The notes: generated by a model not told the origin, from the letters alone. DNA of 64,000 nucleotides from Magicicada septendecula (GCA_034769895.1 JAWRYS010001497.1:1-64000), one strand, 5' to 3'. Counted from the stretch's first letter, positions 45,925-59,560 are shown. A program made the numbers and translations.

Positions 45925-47600
45925 GTTAATATCTATGAGTTAGCTTAATTGTATTATAAACATATAACCTAAATGATCTCAAGAAAATTCAAGTGTCAAT
46001 TACAGATTACTCAGTAAGTTAAAATTACATTTAAATATAAATAAAGTTTAAGTTAGTTAAGAATTTGCTCACCGGATGCAAGAGACAATTTTAATATTAA
46101 CATTATTAGCAAATAAATAAATCAGTACGCTTACTATACAGCGTTTAAAATCTCTAAAGGGCAAGTACTAATAACTATACCATATTAGGATTGGCAATTT
46201 CCTTTGGTTCCCATTTCTTTGAATTTCTAAATGTTAGTCGACATTCATAAAAGAATAACGTAATATACGTATTTTTCAAGCATTGCTCTACGCATACTTT
46301 AAAACATTTTATGGAGAAGGTACAGTCTTATTGTTTGCTAAGAAGCACTCTTGAGTCAAATACAGTTTGCTTGTTAAATAGCATCTCGATTACGTATCTC
46401 TTAGTGATCCTCTCTACTTAAGAATCAAAATTTCTTCCGATTAATGTTTGCAGGTTGCGAAATTATAGGTTACCATGGTGTAATTATCAGCTTGTGTTTC
46501 GGTAGTTTATATTCGGCGTTATGCCGTTACTTACAAATTTAGAATTGTCTTCTATCCGAAAAAAAAAATCTTTCACACTACTTCTAACTTCCAATCGTAG
46601 GGCAGCAGCTGGACATGCCCCAGTGGTTGCAGTGTTCGGGCAAACCCGATGACTGCCTGATGCGTGTGAATCATGGTAGCCTTGCGCTAGAAAAAAAAGT
46701 ATGGAGCCCTTCTGCAAGGAGGCTGTTATTGTGTGCCAGAACCGCGGAGCGATTCGGAACGGCTGAGGATTTTTTTTAACTTATGAAGGAAGGAGCACGA
46801 TTTAATGATGATTTCTCGTTTATTTGGTGGAGGATGAGAAGGAGAGCCACTTACGCGACTAGGATGGGAAATAGTTGAGTGTTAAGAGCCGCAAGGGCGG
46901 GGTTGAGGGGCAGATGAATGTTTACGGGGGGTCATCGATCAGAGCTCGGGGGCGTTTGAGTTTGCGAGAAAGTGTGCTAAGGCGGCGGAGGTGAGGGTAT
47001 GATGAGGTAGAGGCACGAGTGAACAGTTTGAGCGCTTTCACACTACAACTCTAGTTACAAAGTAAACATACAAGTTTTGTTACCGTATCTTATGGTATAT
47101 CTTATTTAACAGTAAGTAACAAATAAAACAAATTAGTATTACGTTCTGTCTCCATCCAATAAACAATTTGCGCTCTCGGTTGCATTTTGTACGTATGCTC
47201 GTATCCGTTCTCCCATGACCCGTTAGTTATAACGTACAGTTCTATCCATACCCAGGTGATTCATATCCTGTAACCAGAAGTAACTGGAAATAACCGAGCG
47301 TGCGATACTAAATGATTTGTATTGTGCGATTCAGCGCTTTATCAGTTAGAAATGCTACGCCGTTCGTTAGCAGGATCAGAAAACAGAATGTTAACTGAGC
47401 TTCGTGTTTTAGAGACGATCGCGTTTTTCTGTACTAATTAGTGCTACAGTTTTGGCGTTAATTTACCCGTTGTAAGAAACAAACTCTTTCGCTTTGAACT
47501 CGCCTTAACATTTCCTGTGTGCTAACTTGTCTAGACTTTAACAAAACCAGGTGCTTTCGAATACGTCAAAATGCTAAACGTTCTAGTCGATTGATTAGAC
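45925..47600. other. Non-coding, with a GC-richer patch at 46560-47040
   Basis: The GC-richer patch has no ORF or RNA fold that I can support. Confidence 0.45.
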
Positions 47601-47627
47601 ACACTGATACTATCTCTTTCTCCCTCT

Positions 47628-47649
47628 GTCTGTCTACTTCTCTCTCTCG

Positions 47650-47734
<85 letters not shown>

Positions 47735-47760
47735 ACACACACACACACTCACACACACAC
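47628..47760. repeat. (CT)n and (CA)n compound microsatellite
   Basis: A long CT tract with rare TTT interruptions runs into CACACA. The Ser-Leu and Arg-Glu ORFs through it are artefacts. Confidence 0.97.
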
Positions 47761-48241
47761 AATCTCTGAGCGATGTCCTGAGCACTATCTTTGAGCATCT
47801 GAGCATTTCGACCCTGAGATGGCTCTACTTCCAAAATTAAGCTGGTGGTATTCCCTGTTTCTGACCGGAGGACGTAGGCCTATACCCTGTCTACCTGCGA
47901 CAGCTACCCAGTGGCGATTTAACGCATGGGCGAACCCGGCGGCCGCCGGGGGCCTCGGTCTCTAAGGGGGGCTCAAAATATTGAGAACAACAATCACGCC
48001 ATTCAAGAATTATATTAAGTTTTTTTTTACCAAAGATATCAGTTTCACTGCTTCATTTTAATGATTTCAAATATCGGAGTCATGTTAATCGTTATCCAAT
48101 AAAGTATTATCGTATTGGGCAATGCGTTAACCTGCGGCTCGCTCTGAAATACTATATCAAAGGCTTGCCGAAACCATACACTCATTTCTTAAACTATGAC
48201 CCTAATTTCTGTAAGCACCCGCACTAATAACATTCAATTGA

Positions 48242-48409
48242 ATTGTTATCGTTCCCCACTCCCTTGTTACTCGATCGGTACATATACAAAAACAGCAACT
48301 GAAATTCTTGGAAATTGATTCAATGGGAACCTATTAGTTCCAAGAATTTCAGTTGTTGTTTTTGTATACATACCGATCGAGTAACACGGGAGTGGGGAAC
48401 GATAACAAT
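48242..48409. repeat. Inverted repeat (72-bp arms) in the hAT leader
   Basis: Left arm 48242-48313, right arm 48338-48409, with a loop of about 24 bases. The arms contain 'actcgatcggtac' and its near inverse. It lies 150 bases before the transposase start and could form a strong hairpin in DNA or in the transcript. Confidence 0.85.
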
Positions 48410-48557
48410 GCGTTTGACTTACCGATGTAATGTTTATGCTACACAATATCCGACAGTATTCATTTGTCTTTCAAAATGATCGTGTCAGTGAGAGTCTATT
48501 AGCCTAAGTTTTCTAATTTAACACTCTTCCCAGTTAACATATCAATTACTTTCATTT

Positions 48558-51121
48558 ATGATGAGGCGTTTTGAAAGTGGTTGTGCTAAGCGTAAGAAAG
48601 TCAAAGAACGAGAAGAAAATATTAAGAGAATTCCGAAACTAATTAATTATTTCAATTATACTGTCAACAAAAAGGATAATACTGCATATGATAATGTACC
48701 GGTAAATCACATTCCTGGCCCCTCAACTTCGAGTTCAGAGAAAAACGATTTACAGAAACAAGCGGAAGCAACAAACCGTGTGCTAGAACGTAAAGATTTG
48801 ATAACGTACAGTGAAGAAGATATTCAAGATCAGGTGACAGACTGTGCTTCAGGAAACTATGTAAGTACCATTATTTCAGAAAACAGTCACTATACAACAT
48901 CAGACCCCGGTCTTTGGCCACATACTGATGACATCTTACGGGATTATTGGGTAGAAAAGGGACCTTCCGCTTGTCAAAATAAAGAAAATAATTTTGATAA
49001 ATCAGCCCGTGTATATAAAACTGGGGATAATATGGAAGAAAGATGCCTTACTCAAGCAATGTTCTCGCGACAATTGCCAAACAAAGAAATCGTACAAAGA
49101 TCGCTCATTTATTCATCTGCGAAGGGAAAAGTTTATTGTTTTGCGTGTAAATTATTTTCTCACTCCAAATTTCCATTTAGTGGAGATGGATTTAATGACT
49201 GGAAACATGCTCTGAAAGCTGCATCAGAACATGAAAATAGTCAAGAACATAGAAACTGCATGGTAGCTTATTGTAGTCGCTCAAAAACATTCGGGCGAAT
49301 AGTTGGTCACGCAATTCAATAATGAGCGACAATACTGGAAAGAGGTGTTGAAAAGAGTTACTGCGGTAATTAAATTCTTAGCATCGAGAGGACTCCCTTT
49401 AAGAGGTTCTGACCAAAGAATTGGTTCAGTAAAAAATGAAAATTATTTGGGTATTTTGGAACTTATAAGTCAGTTTGACCCATTCTTACACGAACACATA
49501 AAGAAATATGGCAATGCAGGGAAAGGGATTCCATCATAATTGTCAGCCACCATTTGTGAAGAGTTCGTAGAAATAATGGGGACTAAAGTTCTTTCAGTAA
49601 TCATCTCGGAAATTCAAAAAGCAAAATACTATGCTATTTCTGTAGATTCCACTCCGGATGTGACTCATATTGATCAACTTACTTTTATAGTAAGATATGT
49701 GATAGACGCTGTTCCAAAAGAGCGATTTTTGGAGTTTATTCCTATTCATGGTCATAATGCAGAACATCTTACTGAGGTTGTGACACACTTCTTAGAAACC
49801 ATTAACATAGATATCCTGAATTGTAGGGGTCAGTCTTATAACAACGCAGAAAACATGTCAGGGCGATGTTCAGGATAACAAGCAAAGATAAAAGAACTAA
49901 ACAAGTATACTGAGTATGTACCATGTGCTGGACACTCACTTAACTTAGTAGGGGTGCATGCTGTCAAGTGTGTTTCAACTGTGACAATTTACTTTGATGT
50001 GGTACAAAATCTTTACACCTTCTTTTCATCGTCAACACATCGCTGGGAGATACTCCGTTCACATTTAGGACCTCATCATAAAGTGGTGAAACAACTTTCA
50101 GACACTAGATGATCTGCGCAAGCGGACGCAATAAATGCTTTATGTGAGGGATATAATGAAATCAGATTAAGTCTTCAGTCTATAAGAAATGATGTGACAA
50201 ATCAGTCGTTAGAGACACGTCTTATGGCTCAAGGATTAGAGAAAAAACTTGATAAACTTGAAACAGTTTTTCTAACAATACTTTGGAATGAAATCCTCAG
50301 TAGATTTAACGCAGTAAGTAAACTACTGCAAAATGAAAAAGTGAATTTGTCTGTAGCAGTTAACATGCTGAAGTCATTAATTGTCTTTATTAGGGAGAAG
50401 AGAGATGGTTTTGACGATTATGAGTCCAAATCAAAAGCGAAATCAGTTGTGAAAGAATATCACAAAGGCGTCAAACAAAACGTAGCTCCATTCTTGCATT
50501 TGCAGATGGTGGATGTAGTAATGAGGAACTTCTGGGAAGAGAAAAGTTCAGAGTAGAGACATTTCTACCCATAATAGACACCCTGGTTTCTAGCCTAGAA
50601 TCCGAAGTAAAGCATACATAGACATTTTTGAGAGGTTTGGTTTTTTGGAAAGTCTGCATGTGTTAGAGAGTTCAGAAATTTCAAAATATTGCGAAAACCT
50701 TGCAAATGTTTATAGTGGAGACTTTATTACTGAAGAGCTAATATCTGAATGTCACCATTTTGCTGCATATCTAAAAGTAAATATAAAATATTTCCAAGAA
50801 TATGATGGAGATGATAATGAAAAAAATATTAATATTCATAACTTGTACAGTTACATGAATAATGAGAATATTTTATCAGCATTCCCCAATATGGAAATTG
50901 CTATGAGAATTTTTCTCACTTTATTTGTGACCAATGCATCTGGAGAACGTTCATTTTCGAAGTTGAAGCTAATAAAAGATGAGTTACGAAATTGCATGGC
51001 ACAACCACGCTTAAATAATTTAAGTTTGATGAGTATTGAACATGACATTTTGGCAGAAATTGATTTTGAAGACACAATTCACGATTTTGCCTCCTCGAAG
51101 TGCAGAAAAGATCTTCTCTAA
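48558..51121 (+). pseudogene. hAT transposase (TTF zinc finger, DUF4371, hAT dimerisation), broken
   Basis: The ATG at 48558 starts an intact N-terminal part. It has a basic start, a Ser-rich linker and a TTF-type zinc finger (VYCFACKLFS near 49134, WKHALKAASEHENSQEH near 49200). A frameshift near 49300 moves into the catalytic region (DUF4371-like): ISVDSTPDVTHIDQLTF near 49635 and CAGHSLNLVGV near 49925. Stops interrupt it at about 49537, 49876 and 50110 (the last where a Trp would be expected). A second frameshift lies near 50595-50610. The C-terminal hAT dimerisation block, VTNASGERSFSKLKLIKDEL (near 50930-50985), ends at 51121. It would cut and paste hAT ends, but is dead here. Confidence 0.9.
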
Positions 51122-51301
51122 AGAAGTAAAGACTAATAATAATTAATAAAGGAAGAGTGGAGTGTTAATAACTGTGTAATTATGTGTAAACTTCGTTCGT
51201 TCAATCGTCCCTGCTTTAACATCAAATAGGTGAGTTTATTATTATTGTTATTATTATTTTTACATTCGCCTGGGGCCTCTACCTTTCTTGATTCGGCCCT
51301 G

Positions 51302-52725
51302 TACTCAGGTTTAAATGGTCTTTAATAAAGAAACATCATATCTCTGGAGCTGTTTCCTTTTTTTAAAATCAAAATTGGTTTGTAATTAAAGATCGAGACT
51401 GGAGTTCAATTAATCAATAACTGGCTTTAGCTTTTTAATTAATTTATACAGATTTGGTTTTTAAAACACGTTGAAAATTGTTTTTTTTTTTTGTTTGTAA
51501 AAGTTGATTATTTGTTTTAAAAATGTAATAGGATTACGTCCCTCAAACTCTTATTGACCGAAGCTAGGGAGAAAGTTTCTGAGACTTTACCGAAATGAAT
51601 AGGGCAAGAATGGCAAGACTTTACTCACCTGTAATAGGGCAAGAATGTGAAAGAAAACGTTAAAAATTGTTTTTATTTTAATGTAGAATTCTGTAGTTCG
51701 AAAGATATTAGTTTTATAGTAGTAAAATTCAATAAATTTATTGTTACAAGATAAGAATATTTGTTATAGTTCCTAGTTTCAATTTTATTGTTGAAAGGTG
51801 GGCTTACTCGTTATAAAGTTCGATTACATTACGAATAAAATAATACGGATAACAATTTATAGTTTATAATAACTGTATAACGATAGTAATTTATGGGCTA
51901 ATTCGATACAAGAATAATATAATTACATTAATGGTAATTAGTTATCATTAAAATATTCGTTTATTAACTATCGCAAAGGAATCTCGTAATGAAAGTATAT
52001 ATGTATTAATTAAGTATTGTATGCAAATTTCTGCATTGCAAAAAACTTGTCTAGACAGAATGCATGCTCTAATTCATGGCACTCATGTGGTTTGGTCACC
52101 CACTTGTATTTTTGTTTTTAACTTTCTAAAACACAACGTTGCATATTTCAATTAAGCTAAATCGATTCTCGTTGTCTGATAAAATTTACAAACATTTCCA
52201 CGCTGGATAACAGGAATTAATGGACATTAAAAGAGTTAGCGGAAAAATAAATAATTATAACACTTTTGGTGCCTCAATAAAACTCTTGTGTACAAATAAA
52301 TTGTGCAAACTTCTTTATTTGAAAAAGTTAAAGTTCATTAGCGCCGCTAAATATGCATAACCGCTGTGAGCCTTGGCTTGTTAAGACAGTGATGGTTACA
52401 TCCCGATTAGTAGTTTTTATCTTCTCTTTTAGGAGACACTGCGTAATGAAGCTACTCATTTGCCCTCGCGATGAACAGAGAATACAAAACCACAACCCTC
52501 CTAAAGAGGCGAAACGATAATATTAGCTCTTTAATAATGTCGGCTACACATTTACATTTAGACGTAGTCAGCGACATAACGTCAACAAAGTAACAACAGA
52601 TTTTGAACAGGTTTTATCAGCTCGCTTTTTGAATACTTCGAACACGTGATTTATTAAATGGTGAATGAAATTCGGAAGATCTTCACCTGGAAATAATCGT
52701 TTATTGAGGTCTTTATCAAAAGATA
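51302..52725. other. Non-coding, AT-rich
   Basis: No recognised gene or repeat. Confidence 0.5.
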
Positions 52726-52727
52726 AA

Positions 52728-52764
52728 CACACGCGCGCGCGCGCGCGCACACACACACACACAC
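52728..52764. repeat. (GC)n-(AC)n alternating tract
   Basis: Alternating purine-pyrimidine: CGCGCG repeats followed by CACACA. A classic Z-DNA-prone composition. Confidence 0.95.
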
Positions 52765-54005
52765 TAGCAGACATTCCCAATATTAGTAGCGGCAGGTGAT
52801 ATAAAAAAATTGTGGTTGCAGTCGTGAACTTTAAATAATAAACAGGAAAAATAAATTTAATCACACATAGAGGCGAATCTGAGGAAAGTAGAGAAATTCC
52901 TCAATTCCTTTTTTCAAAATTATCGTTATAAGGAGACTTAAACGATTCTTATTTTAATAAGAATTATCTTATAGTAATTAATAAAAATAAAATGATCACA
53001 TTTCTTAGGCTTTACATTTAACTAGGTTGTCATCTAAAATTTATTCCCCCAAAAAACTCCTCTCCATATTTGCCCCTGATAATTATTTACCTTGAATATA
53101 AATAAAGTTAAATATAACTTATTGATAAGGGACAAATAACAAATACTGGCCTAGAAATAAAATATCGCGTACGTTTTCTAAGAAGTATCGTGTTAACTAT
53201 TAAATACGGAAGCTAACAACATCGCATACACGAATAAAAAACACAAAAACACAAACGATGCAACCGTTAGAAGACAACATTTTTAAATGTCCCTGGCGGA
53301 AGAAGAACGATTAACGTTATGCAGAAACCTCCACCAGCCTCTGTACTCATCCACTGTGAATTTCATCCCTACCGCCGACTGTTTTCTATGCGGTATTATA
53401 TTCCCATCAGAAAGCTCGCGTTTACTGGTTGCAGAACTCAAAAAACCACCGGTTTTCAAACCGACTATCCAATCTACGCATATTATGCACTAGCGCTTTG
53501 TTTAGTCCTCTGTGATCAGGACAGATAGTTTCACACCATATTAGACATTCTCTTCATCATTATTTGTCAACGGTCGGAAAAATAAGTACTGTATGGAGCA
53601 GATAGCTAGCGCAGTAATATATACTGATGATATAAAAAAATTATTGTATCACTAACATATTACATATCAAATTTTGTTGGTTGTGTAACCATGAAAATTT
53701 AACACTAGCTACCCTGGTTAATATACGTGCCGCTGAAGTAGGATGATGCTAAGGACTTTCGCCAATGTGTCCTCTATTTATTTAAAACCAAAAATGACAA
53801 AATCAGTTTAGCCATTCTCGAGTTACGTTTCGAAACCACTGACCACTGATTATCAAACACACGTGACATCACTTTCTTATTGTTGGATGTAAAAAAGGTC
53901 ACTGGACGGGTGAGAATAACTTCTAATTGAAGCCAAATCTCTTGATTCGATTTTTCATATTTTTGTCAGCGTGGTGCTATTGTCGTGCTAGAGAAAGCAG
54001 AGTTA
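52765..54005. other. Non-coding
   Basis: Short ORFs near 53287-53528 have no recognisable motifs. Confidence 0.45.
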
Positions 54006-54213
54006 TTTAGAAGATATTTAATGCAAAGCCAGAAGGTAAAAGGAAAGTTGGAAGGCAAAAACTGAGATGGAAGGACGGGGTGTCAGGACATCACTACTCT
54101 TGGAATTATAAACTGGAGGAGTGTGGCTATGCATAGAGAAGAATGGCGAAATTTTCTGAAGAACACCAGGGTCCGCAAAGAGCTGTCGAGCCAATGATGG
54201 TGATGATGGCGCT
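54006..54213 (+). pseudogene. Non-LTR retrotransposon C-terminal relic
   Basis: One frame reads KPEGKRKVGRQKLRWKDGV. After a one-base shift near 54090 the sequence continues as DITTLGIINWRSVAMHREEW and RNFLKNTRVRKEL to a stop at about 54211. The 'GKRKVGR..LRW.DGV ... NWR..A.HREEWR' pattern is the common C-terminal tail of insect LINE RT proteins. The RT core is absent. Confidence 0.55.
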
Positions 54214-56310
54214 ATTGTATAGAGTATTGTTAAACCGTCGATGGGACAGGCAACATGGCTTGCGACGCTGGTCACGAATTGCAAGATTGGCTGGATTTGG
54301 AACATTCTCGCGGCTACTGGCTGATCCTACGCCTTTCGAGTCGCCGCTCGATTCTTCTTCCGGTAGGTGAATCGTGACGATACTTATATAATGCGTACAC
54401 TGGCAAATTCGGCAAGTTGGGTTCTGTGAATCCACACGGTAAGACGTGCTGTTAAGAGAGTGCATTACTGAAAGTGTGACAAGCATTTAATCGTTTATTT
54501 ATGTTGTCAAGTATTCGAATCTGAACGTAACTGAACGACGAGGACGTTTATTATTTGTTATGATAGTGTTACTGTATAATCCTATAACTAGAACTTTTGT
54601 TATACGAGTATTTCTTTTTTATAAATGTAAATATAAAAAATAGAGTATCGATGTTGTGGAGTTAAATAATTTATGATACTGTTGTAAAGTCATAATACAT
54701 GTGACCCACGTAATAATATTTATATTTAACCGTAAAAAGTTTAATACACACATTTAAACTCTGTCTTCGAATAGGTACTGGCATCTAGTTTTTAAAATGT
54801 CGGGGCGCGCGACAGCTCTGCTCGGCCAGGTAAAAATGTTCTACTTACACATAACAGCTCCGCTCACCTCGTGTTAATGTCCTCAAACAACATGTGACAA
54901 CTCCGCTCGCGTATCTTCCCCCCTTGGTATTCCCTCCACTCAGTAGACAATATGCGTGGTCATACTGAGTACTGAGCAGAGCTGTCATACGGTGGTCATT
55001 AAGGCATCTGTCGAAAGTCAGCGTAAAACTGAATTAATAGTTTTAGATAATTTTAAGTATTACAAGGTCAAGTGTATGCACAGCGGTGAAGTGAATTAGA
55101 GATGTAATATAAAAACGTGCAGCGCAAGACTTTATTTAATCGGAACCGCAGAAGAAAAAACAATTTCAAGAAGAGATTATTGAAAATAAACTAAACAGAC
55201 TGTTATATGAAATGCGAAATAATACCGGAAAGCAATTACAAAACCGAAACAATTTATCGCCAGTGTAGCGCAGGTTGGGTGTTTGTTAAATTAGAGGTTA
55301 TTCCGCAAGGTTATTACTGAATTTGCGAAATACAAAAGGCAAACAGGGGATAAGGTACGAACGAACAGAGACGTAGGCCTACCTCATGTCGTACAGTTAT
55401 TTTAAAAAGCAACAAATTGGGGAATTTAAAAATAATCGTAAAATAGATACGCACAATTAAACGTACGGAATGCAATAGACCCAAGTGTTTTGAAAGTTTT
55501 GGTTATGCAAGAATAATATTAAAGTTTTTGTGGTGTTTACTTTTTGCCCATTCACTATGTTTAATCTTGCTGCCTAAACTTTACAAAAAACAGAACTCAG
55601 TGAGAGGGAGTTTTGTCCTTTTGATTCTGTAATTACTTTCGAATATGAAGTTTTTCAGTTATACGCAGAGCCATAATCTTGCTTCTAATCAATGTAGTGA
55701 TAAATGCTGGTTCGCTTCAGAATTCGAAGTCTACCCTATAAGACTATGGATCTCAAAGGTAACACATAGCTTTTGTGTTATTCTTGTATCCATTGAGAGG
55801 AGCATAGTCTTTACAATGAACATAAGGAAGTAGGCGTAATTGGTTTGTGAAGCCCACTAAAACAATAAATATTTTATGACTGAAACAAAGTTTCTCTTGA
55901 GTGCACTGTATGACAGCTTTGTTTGAATTTTATTACACGAGTGTCTTATCGATTTAACGATGTTTATTTAACGATTCCTTAGACCTTATTCCCTGAAATT
56001 TCGAACTAATTAAAGATATCGTTTAAATACCTAAATGAAAGTACTTAGTTTACTATAAAATTATATATTATTATATAAAATTATAATTCTATATTATATA
56101 TATTGCAACAGATCAAATTTTATTATTCTAATAAGGATATAGTGAGTGTGTAAAAATCACGAACAAGTCTATTATGGAGGAGATGAAAAATTATTTATTA
56201 TACACATAAATATTGTTTTAAAGATGTATATTGTATTTTAAATTGCCATGTATTGATAATATAAATAATTGTTTGTATTGTTCGATAATATAAATCTATT
56301 TTACTTAGTT
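54214..56310. other. Non-coding, with a small repeat cluster at 54811-54986
   Basis: Variants of ACAGCTCYGCTC occur three times direct (near 54812, 54854 and 54897) and once inverted (54974-54986, perfect 13-bp inverse of 54811-54823). The rest is AT-rich with nothing recognised. Confidence 0.45.
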
Positions 56311-56319
56311 GCTGCAACG

Positions 56320-56460
56320 TCCTCCTCTCGTCTCGTCGCTCCCGTCCTGGCGTCCTCTTCTTCTCGTCGTCCTCTTCTACAGCGTCACTCCTTCCTGGTG
56401 TCCTCTTCGTCCTGGCGTCCTCTTCGTCTTGTCGTCCTCTTCTACGGCAGGCGGCTCCAG
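56320..56460. repeat. Degenerate CT-rich minisatellite
   Basis: Repeats built on 'cgtcctcttc' with variants; the segment 'gtcgtcctcttctac' occurs twice. Ser/Arg/Leu-rich frames through it are not called as genes. Confidence 0.7.
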
Positions 56461-56499
56461 CGGCGATATTTCAATGAGTCTCGTTGTTATGTTTGACTG

Positions 56500-58255
56500 C
56501 TAACATTAATTAGTTTCTTCATAAATTGTTCACTCATAATGATTATAAATTCCACTCATACAGTTTATTATTAATTTATATCTTATATTTTCTTAATCTC
56601 AGGATTAATATGGGTATTACTTAATGCGGTGCGACACCTTCCACGATATCTTGAAGTGTCTTTAAGTTCCCTAAGCGGATATCTTAACTTACACGAAACA
56701 GCACTGTATTATATTTTAAATTTTATCTAAATATTTTACCCTCTCGGTTCTTATCGCAAAATTTCGTTAAGAATTTCCAAGGTTTATTTTATATACGATA
56801 TTTCTACGTTCGTAAGAGAACAACTCTCTTCACCGGGCACAACTTCCCCTTGCAACTTCTACAGACAGACTGTGTCCATCCTAGTTCTACAACGTATGAA
56901 TCTCACTGAATTTAGTGTATTCTGATAGGCTAAGCCCAAGTCACATGATTGATGGAACAAACAGATACACAAATTTCATGAAAAACTTTGTATAATTTAG
57001 CAAAGTCGTGCATGGAAATTATCTACAATTTTTATTACCCTATCTTTGATAAGAGTTACAATTGAGTTTTTCTTCACTTAAAAAACCATATTTCTAAAAT
57101 AGTTATGAACCTCAGAGTATACACAAATTGAAGCTATTTACCTAAATAATTCCTTGTCAAAGGTTCACGTCAATCGGTTAACTACCACTGAAGCTATAGC
57201 GATCACAGATTATCACACCCGCACACGCGCACAATTCACACAAAAAATACATGACAATATAGAACATCTTTGTATGAAGAGTTTGGTATACCCTACATGC
57301 TTAGCCATTTCTAAATACAAAACTTGTGGCTAAAAGACAAAATATTACATAAAACCAATTTAAACAAGAAAATGCTCGTCATCCATGTGCTCTGATATAA
57401 ACAACATAGCTTATCATCCTGTGTTCTGTTGCAATATGTAATAAAGGAAACGAAATTTGCAGATTTCAAATGAAGAGACAACTTTGGAACTTTACGGACC
57501 GAGATTAGTTCCCATCCGTAGTACTAAAGCTCAGCTTTAAGTCTGAGGCGTGTAACAAATTGATATCCTCAGCGCTAACTGTGGTTGACTAAGTTTTCTT
57601 TGTGTAACATACACAAAGTTTTATATGATTGTTGTATTAGTTTCTGATAAACCAAAGTATACGAAAATCGAAGTCAAGTTGTTAACAGGAATGACTTTAG
57701 CAAAATGTTTACAGAATTATACTTCATCAGCGGAATGCGATGTGGGATGCTACTTCAACGTTCAATCTACTAACATTGTCTTAAATTGGGCAGATTGTCT
57801 TAAAAACATTGTCGAGGAAAGATCCCCTAGCACCACTATGTAATACACAGGCGCGCGCTGCAGAAAATAACGGACACAATTCGGAAAAGAAGGATTACCT
57901 TCTGTGATCACATGACATGAATGAATCCAGAGTGACTGACCAACTGGATCTTTGCCTTCTTTCTAAGAAAGAAAACCCACGGCGCCTGGTTCACTAACCT
58001 GAACAAAGTGGAGATAACGCGTGAAGACATTCAGGAACGTGACCCTCTTAAGGAGAAATTTGGAGCATATCCGGTTTCCCGGAAAAGCTCATGTTGGGGA
58101 ACAGTCAAGACGTGGACTGAAGAAAGAAAGAAAGTGTTCTGAAGAGAATACAGAAATACTGGGCAAAAGGTTAAGCCTAAGGAAGAAAGCAGCTGAATTA
58201 ACCATAGTTGGCTGAAATAAAAAAAAATAATAATAATAGCTCCTTTCTGTACATC
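56500..58255. other. Non-coding, with small unassigned ORFs
   Basis: Frames at 57625-57843 and 58021-58215 have no recognised domain. The latter has a charged, TWTEERKK-like segment that may belong to an old retroelement. Confidence 0.4.
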
Positions 58256-59560
58256 GGAGTAGTTTAGATTTAGGGGTATGTAGCCAATAGATTTTGTAAA
58301 CACAGTTGTGAAACCGATTTCAAAGAAATCAGAAGCAAAAAAATATAAGAAGTATAGAACAGTATGTATAATAACACATGTTGCTGAAATACTGTACTGA
58401 AAAATTACAAGAATAATTGTAGAGAACATAATAAAAGTGGAATTTTGTGTTAAAAGAGGAGTTAGGATTAGAGAAGCCACTCGATAGATAAAGATGACTG
58501 GTGAAAGGTGTAGGACAAGAGGAAGAGGAAGAGGTAGGGAGTTTTTGTTTTATTGATATGGGGAAATATTTTGATAGAGTCTATTGGAATAAATCGATGG
58601 AGTATTTTAAAATAAAACGAGTAGACTGGGAACAAAAAATTTCAGAGAAAAAAGTATATATAAGGCAAAAAAGCTGTCTCAAAAGCTTTAAAGAAAATGA
58701 AAGTCTAACAGATTGACTAGAGCTGGATAGAAGAATAAGGAAAGTTAGGGAAGTTTGTAGCCTGTTGCCAACGTCTATATTGATGAGATGTCAAGAAATA
58801 TTTTGAAGAACGAAGAAGAGATAAGTAATGAAGTAATGAGGAGGACAAAAGATAAACTGTATTTACTTACAACGAAGTAGTTCTAAATAATGACAGTAAT
58901 GGAACTGCACCCTTGCAGAATTGTAGCTTGAAGATAAAGGTAGAGATAACAAAAATTATGAGAATTAATATCAGTGAATATGTGACCATTATGATAAGAT
59001 AAGGGAAGTACAAGACGTTCAAAATGTTAGACAGTACAGATATACAGATATTTGAGGTGTATTCCATTTGGGAAATATGTGAAATGGGTGGGGTAGCGAA
59101 GTGGATATTAAAGTAAGAGCTGGTTTAAGTCAAGAAGAAATATGTATTTTGAAGAAGTATGGATCTGGAAATTACAAAAAGAATGGTGAAGTGCTCTGTG
59201 TGTGTGGTACGTTCTATTATACAGACGTAAAACATGGACTATGGGAACGAGAAGGAGGGATACGCTTAGGTTTTGAAATGTTGAACAAGAATTGAGAGAT
59301 AAAGTGGGTTGCCAGAGTGAAAAACGAGGAAGTTCTGAACAGAAACGGGAAAAGGAATACTTCGCTGAAGTGGAATGAAGCTGGATAAGCATGTCATAAA
59401 AGAAAAAGAATACTTACGACTGTGCTTGAAGGTACAGTGGAAGAGGAATGACAATGTTAAGGGAGGAGAGTATAAGAGAACTAAAGGAGAGGCCTGGTAC
59501 AGGAGTAGTTGGAGGCAACAATGGCGTACGGGATTTGTCATTCAGTAAACTACCGTTTGA
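58256..59560 (+). pseudogene. Non-LTR retrotransposon (LINE) RT relic
   Basis: Degraded plus-strand RT order can be followed across frames. A 'PISKKSEAKKYKKYRTVCII' block lies near 58315-58370 (the K-x-x-x-Y-R-x-I region). FCVKRGVRIREATR follows near 58440-58485. 'CFIDMGKYFDRVYWNKSMEY' lies near 58545-58605, equal to the F-I-D-x-x-K-A-F-D-R-V motif. Far downstream, KNEEVLNRNGKR near 59320 and a C-terminal 'GGEYKRTKGEAWYRSSWR' segment near 59460-59515 follow. The YADD box is not legible. Many stops and frameshifts. Clade not assigned. Confidence 0.6.

Larger units (their letters stand above)
47909..51301 (+). mobile_element. hAT transposon (ZMYM/TTF-type), 3.4 kb
   Basis: The left end is CAGTGGCGATTTAACG and the right end is 'gattcggccctg', which inverts to CAGGGCCGAATC. 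Both are hAT-like. The element encloses a plus-strand transposase pseudogene and a long hairpin in its leader. The flanks 'cagctacc' and 'tactcagg' do not form a clean 8-bp duplication, so the insertion is old or one border is off by a few bases. Confidence 0.75.

Noticed and set aside
47531-47806. Arg-Glu and Ser-Leu ORFs
   Set aside because: Products of the CT/CA microsatellite.
47901-51309. 8-bp target duplication around the hAT element
   Set aside because: 'cagctacc' and 'tactcagg' do not match; I could not justify a duplication.
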